Shown here one piece after another: positions 1-4,997 of a stretch of DNA of 5,445 nt. The notes under the pieces are model-generated. The model saw only the letters and a program-made list of their open reading frames with translations, was not told the DNA's origin and searched no databases. This stretch comes from Limnochordia bacterium. Its GTDB lineage: Bacteria > Bacillota > Limnochordia > Darwinibacteriales > B1SED10-159. The stretch is taken from the NCBI GenBank assembly GCA_007132255.1, contig SLOZ01000113.1, positions 1 to 5,445 of the forward strand, in the 5' to 3' direction. Positions within the stretch are counted from its first letter, which is position 1, and each line of letters starts with the position of its first letter. The position numbers and the translations under genes are program-made.

Positions 1-7
1 ATTCCAT
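1..7 (-). CDS. pheS: Start of phenylalanyl-tRNA synthetase alpha subunit (partial)
   Basis: Only the first two codons (ATG GAA) and one further base are inside the window, so the protein itself cannot be read. The call rests on context. A T-box riboswitch with a Phe (UUC) specifier ends 18 bases upstream, and a YsgA-like methyltransferase lies further upstream, which is the neighbour of pheS in Bacillus subtilis. A ribosome binding site AAGGAGG sits at 20-14, six bases before this ATG. Another in-frame ATG at 13-11 directly abuts the binding site and is too close to be preferred. PheS is the catalytic subunit of the (alpha-beta)2 enzyme that charges tRNA-Phe in the cytoplasm, and pheT would be expected next, outside the window. 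Another Phe-related gene such as pheA is possible but less likely. Confidence 0.6.
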
Positions 8-24
8 AACCATCCTCCTTCATT

Positions 25-63
25 AAAAAAACACCATCTGCATCCCAAGGGACGCAAATAGTG
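25..63 (-). terminator. Intrinsic terminator of the T-box
   Basis: CACTATTTGCGTCCC (63-49) pairs with GGGATGCAGATGGTG (46-32) over 15 continuous base pairs, three of them G-U wobbles, closed by a UU turn. Seven U residues follow (31-25). The CGUCCC part of the 5' arm is also the 3' strand of the T-box antiterminator, so the two structures exclude each other. The ribosome binding site of the downstream gene begins four bases after the U-tract. Confidence 0.93.
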
Positions 64-256
64 CGCGGTACCACCCAAATTGATCACAGCTGCCAGCGTG
101 TAATCCACTTGCTCCGATAACGGCGGAATCCGGCCGTGTCTACTGCTAGTTCAACACGCGGTTCAAGAGTGAATTTCCACGGCGTTCCGTTGAAGCAGCT
201 TCCAGTCGCTGGCTCCTTCTCCCTGGTACTTCCAGCCATGTACTTATCTCTTTCAT
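25..256 (-). promoter_or_regulatory. T-box riboswitch, Phe (UUC) specifier
   Basis: This leader RNA senses uncharged tRNA-Phe and controls transcription of the downstream gene. The Stem I base pairs AAGAG (252-248) with CUCUU (169-165). The AGUA motif of the specifier loop is at 244-241. Above it, CAUGGC (240-235) pairs with GCCGUG (183-178). The specifier UUC lies at 173-171, after the conserved GAA-type bases and before the conserved purine A170. A Stem III-type CCGUUAUC element is present at about 124-115. The T-box sequence GGGUGGUACCGCG covers 76-64: GGG (76-74) pairs with CCC (51-49), GCG (66-64) pairs with CGU (54-52), and UGGUACC forms the bulge that binds the tRNA acceptor end. Uncharged tRNA-Phe should stabilise the antiterminator; otherwise the terminator at 63-32 forms. 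The 5' boundary is approximate. Confidence 0.95.
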
Positions 257-294
257 CACCCATATGTACGCTGCCATGATCCACGACAGCTTGC

Positions 295-402
295 CTAGTT
301 CTTGTGCAGTTTGTCCTGAAGCAACTGTCGATAAAGCAGATATGCTCCCACTGATCCGGTACAACGGAACCATTCCCACACCGCATCCGCTGTAAATTTC
401 AC
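295..402 (-). CDS. YqzL-like small protein, 35 aa
   Basis: A short ORF starting with GTG at 402-400 and ending with TAG at 297-295. The product begins with the initiator Met in place of Val, then KFTADAVWEWF, and contains W9, F12, the TG pair at 15-16 and A20-Y21-L22-L23-Y24. From memory, the pattern W-x-x-F-x-x-T-G-x-(I/V)-x-A-Y-L-L-Y matches the YqzL family of small Bacillota proteins, whose function is unknown; the B. subtilis member lies near era and recO. A purine-rich GGTGGG (415-410) lies seven bases before the GTG, and a strong promoter places the transcript start near 429. An alternative in-frame GTG at 414-412 would give 39 residues but has no good binding site. The ORF ends about 40 bases before Stem I of the T-box, so it is transcribed whether or not the T-box terminates. 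It has only two Phe codons and does not look like an attenuation leader peptide. Length and composition suggest a soluble protein. Confidence 0.7.
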   Translation of the reverse strand: MKFTADAVWEWFRCTGSVGAYLLYRQLLQDKLHKN

Positions 403-435
403 CGCTGTGCCCACCCTTCTTAGGATGTTAAGCCA

Positions 436-464
436 ATTATAGCACAGGGATCCAGCCATGACAA
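436..464 (-). promoter_or_regulatory. Sigma-A-type promoter for the yqzL-like/T-box/pheS transcript
   Basis: The -35 element TTGTCA (464-459) is separated by 17 bp from the -10 element TATAAT (441-436), which is preceded by TGC and so carries an extended -10. This is close to the ideal vegetative promoter. The start is expected near A429, giving a 27-base leader to the yqzL-like GTG and about 420 bases to pheS. The promoter lies only 40 bases past the methyltransferase stop, so pheS expression need not depend on read-through from the ktr genes. Confidence 0.9.
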
Positions 465-483
465 CGTCCGTCTTACATGGTGT

Positions 484-510
484 CATCTGGCATGGAGGCC
501 ATATCAGATG
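484..510 (-). other. Hairpin overlapping the methyltransferase stop codon
   Basis: CATCTG (510-505) pairs with CAGATG (489-484). After one A-C mismatch the stem continues with TATGG (503-499) against CCATG (495-491), leaving a CCT loop. It spans the TGA stop at 506-504. No U-tract follows, so it is not a standard intrinsic terminator. It may mark or protect the 3' end of the ktrB-ktrA-methyltransferase mRNA, or may be chance. Confidence 0.4.
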
Positions 511-1310
511 AATCGATGGATATCCCGCTGTCGACGACACTCGTAGAGCAATACCGATGCAGCTACAGAAGCATTAAGGCTTTCCACGCCAGCCAACATC
601 GGCAGCGTGACTCGGTGTCGAGCTTGCTGCAGCGTATCATGGTGAACACCGGCTGCTTCGTTACCAATGGTAATCACAGTCCGCCCCAGCAGATTTACCG
701 CATGGTAGAGTTCAGCATCCTGAATGTCAGCCACTACAATATCGAAATCCAGTGAATGAAACAACTGCAGCATTTGGGAACGTGTTCGGTACAGCAAAGG
801 AATGCGAAAGACACTACCCATGGACGAGCGAACGACCTTAGAGTTCCATGGGTCTACAGAACCCGCGGTGATGGCCACCGCCACCGCTCCAGCAGCAGCA
901 GCTGTCCGAACCATCGTGCCAAGATTTCCCGGATCCGATAGTTCATCAGCCCACAACACAAAAGCATGCTCCGCCAGAGGCTCTTTGAGGTCTCCCCATG
1001 GCGGAATGGTGGCGGCGGCAATCACTCCGGGATTCGCAGCCGTCTCCCCCGCCTTCTGCAGAACACGGGGTTCGCAGTGCCAAACGGTGATTCCTGAGGT
1101 CATTGCGGCTTTGATTAGCGCTTGACCCCGAACCGTGTCAGCGACCGTGTCAGCGACGAACAGCTCCTGCACGAAACCCGCAGCAAATCCTTCCTCCACC
1201 AACCTTACACCTTCCAAAACCACCCGACCTTCTCGTTCCCGAGCTCTGCGTTTGTGCAGTTTCACGAGATCCTTGATGCGCTGGTTATTGGTACTGGTAA
1301 TCGTATCCAT
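504..1310 (-). CDS. ysgA: SpoU/TrmH-family 23S rRNA 2'-O-methyltransferase (YsgA-like)
   Basis: A 268-residue SPOUT methyltransferase that would transfer a methyl group from S-adenosylmethionine to a ribose 2'-OH in RNA. Residues 1-100 form the SpoU substrate-binding domain, including RIKDLVKLHKRR (11-22) and VLEGVRLVEE (31-40). The catalytic SpoU domain follows, with motif 1 DPGNLGTMVRTA (126-137), motif 2 ITIGNEAAG (213-221) and motif 3 LPMLAGVESLNASVA (236-250); R135 and N246 fit the conserved Arg and Asn. The trefoil knot binds the cofactor. B. subtilis YsgA (RlmP), which to my knowledge targets G2553 of 23S rRNA, has about this length and lies directly upstream of pheS, so orthology is likely but the substrate base is inferred. 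The ATG at 1310 is one base after the ktrA stop, suggesting translational coupling. GGAG at 1326-1323 is a somewhat distant binding site. Longer starts would run inside ktrA and are not supported. Residues 52-60 contain an in-frame duplication (VADTVADTV). Confidence 0.92.
   Translation of the reverse strand: MDTITSTNNQRIKDLVKLHKRRAREREGRVVLEGVRLVEEGFAAGFVQELFVADTVADTVRGQALIKAAMTSGITVWHCEPRVLQKAGETAANPGVIAAATIPPWGDLKEPLAEHAFVLWADELSDPGNLGTMVRTAAAAGAVAVAITAGSVDPWNSKVVRSSMGSVFRIPLLYRTRSQMLQLFHSLDFDIVVADIQDAELYHAVNLLGRTVITIGNEAAGVHHDTLQQARHRVTLPMLAGVESLNASVAASVLLYECRRQRDIHRFI
1132..1157. repeat. 12-bp tandem duplication inside the methyltransferase gene
   Basis: The unit accgtgtcagcg occurs twice head to tail (1132-1143 and 1144-1155), and the periodicity continues for two more bases. 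Because 12 is a multiple of three, the reading frame is kept and the protein gains a repeat, VADTVADTV, at residues 52-60 of the N-terminal substrate-binding domain. It looks like a recent slippage event. Confidence 0.85.
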
Positions 1311-1311
1311 A

Positions 1312-1986
1312 TCAGCGCTGTTCTCCGAGGCGTTCAAGCTTTTCATCCTTCCCCATAGCGACAAGGATGTCACCTTCTTCGAAAACAAAGCCAGCACCCG
1401 GAACAACTTCGACTTTCTCGCCTCGCCGGACAGCAATAATGTTGATCCCATACTTAGCCCGCAGGTCGACCTGTCTCAGCGTTTGCCCGACATAGTCCGA
1501 TGTTACCGTGGCTTCAATGATGGAATAACCCGGCGCCAATTCAATATAATCAATTATATTTCCCGATGTTAGGTTATGCGCCATGCGATGTCCCATATCG
1601 CGTTCGGGGTAAACGACTCGGTCAGCCCCTAGTTTTGTGAGTACCTTTCCATGTACGTCAGAAATCGCCTTACACACCACCTGAGGAACACCTAACTCCT
1701 TGACGAGCATGGTTGCTAAGACGCTGGTCTGGAGCTCACCGATACTGACCACACAGACATCGACGTTGCGAATACCCAAAGAGCGCATAGCGTTCTCATC
1801 TGTAGCATTCGCCTGCACCACTTGGGTTAGATAATCGGCCATATTCTGAACAGACTCTTCATCTCTATCGACACCGAGCACCTCATAGCCCATTTCATAG
1901 AGGGTGCGAGCTAAACTCGAGCCAAATCGGCCTAACCCCAAGACAGCAAAGGTTTTGGGGATTTTTGGTTTTCGTTTGGTTAGCAT
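1312..1986 (-). CDS. ktrA: Ktr potassium uptake regulatory subunit KtrA (RCK domains)
   Basis: A 224-residue cytoplasmic gating subunit that forms a ring under the KtrB pore and controls K+ entry in response to bound nucleotide. Residues 12-140 form the RCK-N Rossmann domain, with the glycine-rich motif GLGRFG (17-22) and the acidic D40 at the end of the second strand, which contacts the ribose of ATP/ADP or NAD(H). The family signature VYPERDMG lies at 125-132. Residues 143-224 form the RCK-C domain, including IIDYIELAPGYSI (144-156); in Bacillota this domain can bind cyclic di-AMP, which closes the channel, but that is family knowledge. The ATG at 1986 has AAGGAG at 2000-1995, eight bases upstream. 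A GTG at 2013 in the same frame would swallow this binding site and is rejected. A 104-bp gap follows ktrB; I see no strong promoter in it. Length matches KtrA (about 220 residues) rather than the double-domain TrkA (about 450). Confidence 0.93.
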   Translation of the reverse strand: MLTKRKPKIPKTFAVLGLGRFGSSLARTLYEMGYEVLGVDRDEESVQNMADYLTQVVQANATDENAMRSLGIRNVDVCVVSIGELQTSVLATMLVKELGVPQVVCKAISDVHGKVLTKLGADRVVYPERDMGHRMAHNLTSGNIIDYIELAPGYSIIEATVTSDYVGQTLRQVDLRAKYGINIIAVRRGEKVEVVPGAGFVFEEGDILVAMGKDEKLERLGEQR

Positions 1987-2090
1987 GATGGATGCTCCTT
2001 TGCGCCGCGCCACACAGCACCGCGATTATGTGGGCATACTTCGGCAAACAGCGTTGATTTCCTGCTGGGAACAGGTTGACCGGTAAACGG

Positions 2091-3443
2091 TTACCCCAGG
2101 CCAATTCGTTCTTCCGGCAGACGAACCGAGGGCACATGGTGCGTCCTCTGGCCCAAAGCCAAAGCCAGCGTCATTGGACCTACCCGACCCATGAACATCG
2201 TCACTGTAAGCAGCAGCCGCCCAACACTGGTCAACTCATTGGTGATGCCCATAGATAAGCCAACGGTTCCAAACGCTGACACCACTTCGAAGATAACAGG
2301 CACAAAGTCCTGAGCTTCTGTAATCAAGAGTATCATGGTAACAAGCAAGATCCAACCGCAAGCGATGACCGTGATTGCCCAAGCTTTCAACATGTGATCC
2401 TGAGAAACTCGCCGATTCCCCAATTCAACGTCTTTTTTTCCTGCGATTGTTGCCCATACGCCTAAGATCAAGGCTGCGAAGGTCGTCGTCTTGATACCAC
2501 CACCCGTTGAACTGGGCGACGCGCCCACAAACATGAGACCTAAGAACAGGAACAGCGTAGCTGTGGACAACCCGTGAGTCGGAACAACATTGAAGCCAGC
2601 GGTTCTCGGGGTTACGGCAGTGAAGAACGAAGCCCACAGCTTTTCAGCAATGGTCAGATCTCCAAGTGTCGCAGGATTGTAAAACTCGAGCATGAGGACC
2701 GCCACCCACGACCCCGCAATTAACAGACTCGTACTCCACAAAACGATACGCCCATGGAGTGACATATGATGCTCTTTGCGCCACTGCACCAACTCGATGA
2801 TAACCGAAAACCCTAAGCCGCCGAGAATGAAGAGCAGCGCAACGACAAGTAGTACCGCCCCCTGCGAAACAAACCCCTCGAGGCTGTCACCAAACAGGTC
2901 AAATCCAGCATTTCCAAAAGCAGATATTGCATGGAAGACAGCGTTGTACGCAGCTTGGCCAACCGGCATTGACGGCACCAAAGCAATAAAGAGCAACAAG
3001 GCGCCGATGCTTTCCACAGTTATGGTCAGAAACAGAACATAACGCACCAAACGCACGACACCGGCCAAGTAGTTTTGGTTTAGATCCTCTTGAAGAAACA
3101 TTCGGTTTCGCAAACCGATACGTCGGCCCAGCAAGATGGCGAACAACGTCGACATCGTCATCACACCCAGGGCGCCAATTTGAATCAAGACTGCTACCGT
3201 CACCTGTCCCAATACAGTAAACTCTGTCCCGAGCGAGACCACACTGAGGCCGGTTACGCACAATGCACTGGTCGCCATAAAAAAGGCGTCCACAAAACCC
3301 AGCCGCCCATGAACCATGGCAGCTTCATTGGATAATATGGCTGTTCCAAGAGCCAAAATAAGACCATATGCTAACACCAAAAACTGAGCAGGAGTCATCT
3401 GATTCACAACACGCCTTGGGAATGAGTGACCTGATATGTTCAT
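2091..3443 (-). CDS. ktrB: Ktr/Trk potassium transporter pore subunit KtrB
   Basis: A 450-residue integral membrane protein that conducts K+ (often with Na+ dependence) inward with KtrA. The fourfold pseudo-repeat of the Trk/Ktr/HKT superfamily is visible through its four pore-loop filters: TSALCVTGLS (58-67, Gly65), SAFGNAGFD (174-182, Gly180), TPRTAGFN (278-285, Gly283) and SAFGTVGLS (389-397, Gly395). Each filter is flanked by hydrophobic helices, giving about eight membrane segments. The glycine- and serine-rich intramembrane gating loop GASPSSTGGGIKTTT (307-321) is present. Length matches KtrB (about 445) better than TrkH (about 480). The ATG at 3443 has GGGAG at 3456-3452, eight bases upstream. 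A longer frame begins near 3485 but would run through a terminator hairpin and lacks a binding site. The gene is followed by ktrA and may be controlled by the hairpin just upstream. Confidence 0.95.
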   Translation of the reverse strand: MNISGHSFPRRVVNQMTPAQFLVLAYGLILALGTAILSNEAAMVHGRLGFVDAFFMATSALCVTGLSVVSLGTEFTVLGQVTVAVLIQIGALGVMTMSTLFAILLGRRIGLRNRMFLQEDLNQNYLAGVVRLVRYVLFLTITVESIGALLLFIALVPSMPVGQAAYNAVFHAISAFGNAGFDLFGDSLEGFVSQGAVLLVVALLFILGGLGFSVIIELVQWRKEHHMSLHGRIVLWSTSLLIAGSWVAVLMLEFYNPATLGDLTIAEKLWASFFTAVTPRTAGFNVVPTHGLSTATLFLFLGLMFVGASPSSTGGGIKTTTFAALILGVWATIAGKKDVELGNRRVSQDHMLKAWAITVIACGWILLVTMILLITEAQDFVPVIFEVVSAFGTVGLSMGITNELTSVGRLLLTVTMFMGRVGPMTLALALGQRTHHVPSVRLPEERIGLG

Positions 3444-3456
3444 CTCCGTATCTCCC

Positions 3457-3489
3457 AAAAAGAAAATCCCGGGCGAAAGATTCACCCGG
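3457..3489 (-). terminator. Intrinsic terminator abutting the ktrB ribosome binding site
   Basis: CCGGGTGAA (3489-3481) pairs with TTCGCCCGG (3477-3469) over nine base pairs, one a G-U wobble, with a UCU loop. After GA comes TTTTCTTTTT (3466-3457). The next base starts the GGGAG binding site of ktrB. It may simply end the infC-rpmI-rplT transcript, but its position inside the ktrB leader suggests that it also attenuates ktrBA. Confidence 0.85.
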
Positions 3490-3603
3490 TTTGGTTGGCT
3501 GCGTTATCCAAATCTCACGCAAATATATGCTCCCGGAGGAGAATCAATAGGTTTAGCAGCTGTACTAGCAGGTTGATCCGGTCACACTAAGCCTACAACC
3601 AAA
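3490..3603 (-). promoter_or_regulatory. Possible structured leader of ktrBA (unidentified)
   Basis: UUUGGUUG (3603-3596) can pair perfectly with CAACCAAA (3497-3490), closing a domain of about 110 bases that ends exactly where the terminator stem begins. The same 5' strand can instead pair locally through GGUUG (3600-3596) with CAACC (3575-3571), so the two folds exclude each other. Inside lie a CTCC/GGAG hairpin (3539-3531) and a GCGT/ACGC hairpin (about 3520-3501). I do not recognise the conserved bases of the c-di-AMP (ydaO) riboswitch that precedes some ktr genes. A TATATT at 3527-3522 resembles a -10 box, but the only TTGATT upstream (3547-3542) is at 14-bp spacing, so a local promoter is weakly supported. 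Regulatory function is inferred from structure only. Confidence 0.35.
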
Positions 3604-3628
3604 TCACCGCTGCAGCGCCAAATCGCAC

Positions 3629-3982
3629 CTATACGTTGTCTCTAGCAACTGTAGCCAAGTCACTGAATGCTTTGGCATCATGAACAGCCAAGTCCGCCAA
3701 AACTTTGCGATTCACTGCTACGCCGCTCTTCTTCAGACCAGAAATAAACCGGCTGTACGATAGTCCATTCTGGCGCGCTGCTGCGTTGATCCGTGCAATC
3801 CACAGCCGGCGAAATTCACGTTTCTTGTTGCGACGATCCCTATAGGCATACGTTAACGACTTCATTACGGCTTGATTGGCCGGCCGGAAGATCTTGCTCT
3901 TACGTCCAAAATAGCCTTTGGCCAACTTCAAAACTTTCTTATGGCGGCGGCGGGTTACCGTACCACCTTTAACTCTTGGCAT
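3629..3982 (-). CDS. rplT: 50S ribosomal protein bL20
   Basis: A 117-residue protein, full length for the family (117-119). It binds 23S rRNA early in large-subunit assembly, and in Bacillota it also represses its own operon by binding the infC leader. The basic N-terminal part begins MPRVKGG and contains RRRHKKVLKLAKGYFGR (11-27), typical of the long rRNA-penetrating helix; it continues through the bL20-typical YAYRDRRNKKREFRRLWIARINAA (46-69). The C-terminal globular domain includes SYSRFISGLKKS (75-86) and the LADLA segment near residue 95. ATG at 3982 has AGGAGG at 3996-3991, eight bases upstream. It is third in the infC-rpmI-rplT operon, 24 bases after rpmI. Confidence 0.98.
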   Translation of the reverse strand: MPRVKGGTVTRRRHKKVLKLAKGYFGRKSKIFRPANQAVMKSLTYAYRDRRNKKREFRRLWIARINAAARQNGLSYSRFISGLKKSGVAVNRKVLADLAVHDAKAFSDLATVARDNV

Positions 3983-4006
3983 TTGATTATCCTCCTGTTA
4001 TTAAAA

Positions 4007-4204
4007 TTAGCTGTACGGAAGCATACGCTTTATGCGATCGACGTCGGCCTTAGCGGCTACTTCCGCGTGACGCAAATTACGCTTACGCTTCGCTGACTTC
4101 TTTTCTAGAATATGGCTCTTGAAAGAATGATTCTTTAGAATCTTTCCAGAACCTGTAACTTTGAATCGTTTCGCAGCACCCCGATGGGTTTTCATCTTTG
4201 GCAC
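4007..4204 (-). CDS. rpmI: 50S ribosomal protein bL35
   Basis: A 65-residue highly basic large-subunit protein. The start is GTG at 4204-4202, giving MPKMKTHRGAAKRFKVTGSGK, the usual bL35 N-terminus with its signature KMKTHRGAAKRF. AAGGAGG at 4220-4214 is nine bases upstream, ideal for this GTG. An in-frame ATG at 4213-4211 directly touches the binding site and would add MQK; family alignment and spacing both argue against it. The C-terminal half is rich in Lys, Arg and His as expected. It lies 26 bases after infC and 24 before rplT, in the classic operon order. Confidence 0.97.
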   Translation of the reverse strand: MPKMKTHRGAAKRFKVTGSGKILKNHSFKSHILEKKSAKRKRNLRHAEVAAKADVDRIKRMLPYS

Positions 4205-4230
4205 TTTTTGCATCCTCCTTAAAGAATGTA

Positions 4231-4758
4231 TTATTCCGATTTTCCGCTATCAGCCTTTGGGCCCAATATCATGATCATGTGGCGACCCTCAAGCTTAGGT
4301 TGGCGCTCCACAACACCCACGTCATTAACGCGTTGAGCCAACTCATTAAGCTTGGTCCGAGCCAGGTCAGCGTGGACAATCTCGCGACCGCGAAAACGGA
4401 CAGAAACCTTAACTTTGTCGCCTGCTTTGAGAAATTTGTCGGCGTTCTTATACTTTACGTCGAGGTCATGATCGTCAATCTTGGGACTCATACGCACTTC
4501 TTTGATGGTGATGATTTTCTGTTTCTTTTTGGCTTCCTTGTCACGTTTGGATTGTTCATATTTGTGCTTACCAAAGTCCATAATCCGGCAAACCGGGGGC
4601 TTGGCCGTGGGTGCCACTTCCACCAAATCTAATTCTCGATCACCAGCGATTCGCAGAGCTTCCCTAACATCCATCACGCCCAACTGTTCTCCGCCGGCAT
4701 CAACGACTCGAACTTCACGAGCGCGAATTTCACCGTTGATTCTCAGTTCCCTGCTAAT
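4231..4758 (-). CDS. infC: Translation initiation factor IF-3, ATT start
   Basis: A 175-residue factor that binds the 30S subunit, keeps subunits apart and checks start-codon and initiator-tRNA pairing. The N-domain (1-70) has RINGEIRAREVRVVD (6-20), LGVMDVREAL (26-35) and the IF-3 signature CRIMDFGKHKYEQ (57-69). A Lys-rich linker covers 70-82, and the C-domain, which carries the 30S-binding function, runs from KEVRMSP (86-92) to the end. No ATG or GTG gives the whole N-domain. ATT at 4758-4756 lies nine bases after GGAGG (4772-4768), part of GGAGGTGAT, a near-perfect match to the 16S rRNA 3' end, and supplies the expected residues SRELRING. AUU starts are known for infC in E. coli and have been reported in bacilli; IF-3 discriminates against AUU and so limits its own synthesis. 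First gene of the infC-rpmI-rplT operon, behind a leader terminator. Confidence 0.97.
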   Translation of the reverse strand: MSRELRINGEIRAREVRVVDAGGEQLGVMDVREALRIAGDRELDLVEVAPTAKPPVCRIMDFGKHKYEQSKRDKEAKKKQKIITIKEVRMSPKIDDHDLDVKYKNADKFLKAGDKVKVSVRFRGREIVHADLARTKLNELAQRVNDVGVVERQPKLEGRHMIMILGPKADSGKSE

Positions 4759-4780
4759 GTGATATCACCTCCATAATATT

Positions 4781-4807
4781 AAAACGGGCAGCCGCAGCCA
4801 CCCGTTT
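4781..4807 (-). terminator. Leader terminator before infC
   Basis: AAACGGGTGGC (4807-4797) pairs with GCTGCCCGTTT (4792-4782) over eleven base pairs, two of them G-U, around a UGCG loop. The U-run is short (TTTT, 4784-4781, mostly within the stem) and is followed by the AT-rich AATATT. It precedes the infC binding site by eight bases, as expected of an attenuator rather than a gene-end terminator. Confidence 0.8.
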
Positions 4808-4925
4808 CACAACAAACACAAAACAGCGCCATGCTTCCCCACAAGGGAGCGATGCACCGTAATCGTCATGTGGTAACCCTGTGAACCGCAGTTACAAGGT
4901 GAGAAGCGGTGGCTTCTTCTTTCCG
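4781..4925 (-). promoter_or_regulatory. L20-type autoregulatory leader of the infC operon
   Basis: The untranslated leader is about 165 bases and ends in a terminator. AGAAGC (4917-4912) pairs with GCUUCU (4907-4902) around a CACC loop; a GUAAC/GUUAC hairpin (4895-4873) and a GCUCCC/GGGGAAGC hairpin (about 4850-4833) follow. AGCCACC (4914-4908) is fully complementary to GGUGGCU (4802-4796), the 5' arm of the terminator, so a long-range antiterminator can form. In B. subtilis, L20 binds this type of leader and promotes termination when in excess. The sequence around CACCGCTTCTCACC resembles what I recall of the L20-leader family. Confidence 0.75.
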
Positions 4926-4931
4926 AGAGTA

Positions 4932-4960
4932 AGTATAGCACACACAGCCGGCCCCGTCAA
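4932..4960 (-). promoter_or_regulatory. Sigma-A-type promoter of the infC operon
   Basis: The -35 element TTGACG (4960-4955) and the -10 element TATACT (4937-4932) are separated by 17 bp, with TGC just before the -10. Transcription should start near 4925. It lies 38 bases after the stop of the DUF445 gene, so the infC operon is independently transcribed. Confidence 0.9.
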
Positions 4961-4997
4961 CGTGCAATCGCACTGGTCGCCCCGGAGACCAGGCCCA

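Noticed and set aside
84..386. Minus-strand ORFs of 100 and 77 codons within the T-box region
   Set aside because: They overlap the structured RNA elements (Stem I, specifier, Stem III), which explain the conservation pattern, and show no recognisable protein features.
295..402. Phe-rich attenuation leader peptide before pheS
   Set aside because: The small ORF has only two separated Phe codons, and regulation is already explained by the T-box.
477..1572. Overlapping plus-strand ORFs (477-755, 756-941, 802-1125, 1122-1358, 1135-1572)
   Set aside because: They lie antisense to the well-supported methyltransferase and ktrA genes, have low-complexity Ser/Thr/Arg-rich translations, and lack ribosome binding sites and family motifs.
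1987..2013. GTG start at 2013 giving ktrA nine extra residues
   Set aside because: The extension contains the AAGGAG binding site for the ATG at 1986, which also matches the family N-terminus.
3444..3485. Upstream start for ktrB giving MNLSPGIFFLGDTE before the accepted Met
   Set aside because: That segment is encoded by the terminator hairpin and U-tract, and there is a good binding site for the ATG at 3443.
3522..3547. Promoter TTGATT / TATATT for ktrBA
   Set aside because: The -10 is fair, but the spacing is 14 bp and no -35-like hexamer stands at 16-18 bp; left as a weak possibility only.
3608..3617. Palindrome CGCTGCAGCG just after rplT as a gene-end terminator
   Set aside because: It allows only about three base pairs around a four-base loop and has no following U-run.
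3490..3628. c-di-AMP (ydaO) riboswitch upstream of ktrB
   Set aside because: The position and target gene fit, and GGGTGAATC occurs at 3487-3479, but the other conserved ydaO blocks are not recognisable and that segment is already part of the terminator stem.
4973..4992. Intrinsic terminator after the DUF445 gene
   Set aside because: CTGGTC (4992-4987) and GACCAG (4978-4973) form a 6-bp stem with an 8-base loop, but there is no U-tract, so termination is not supported.
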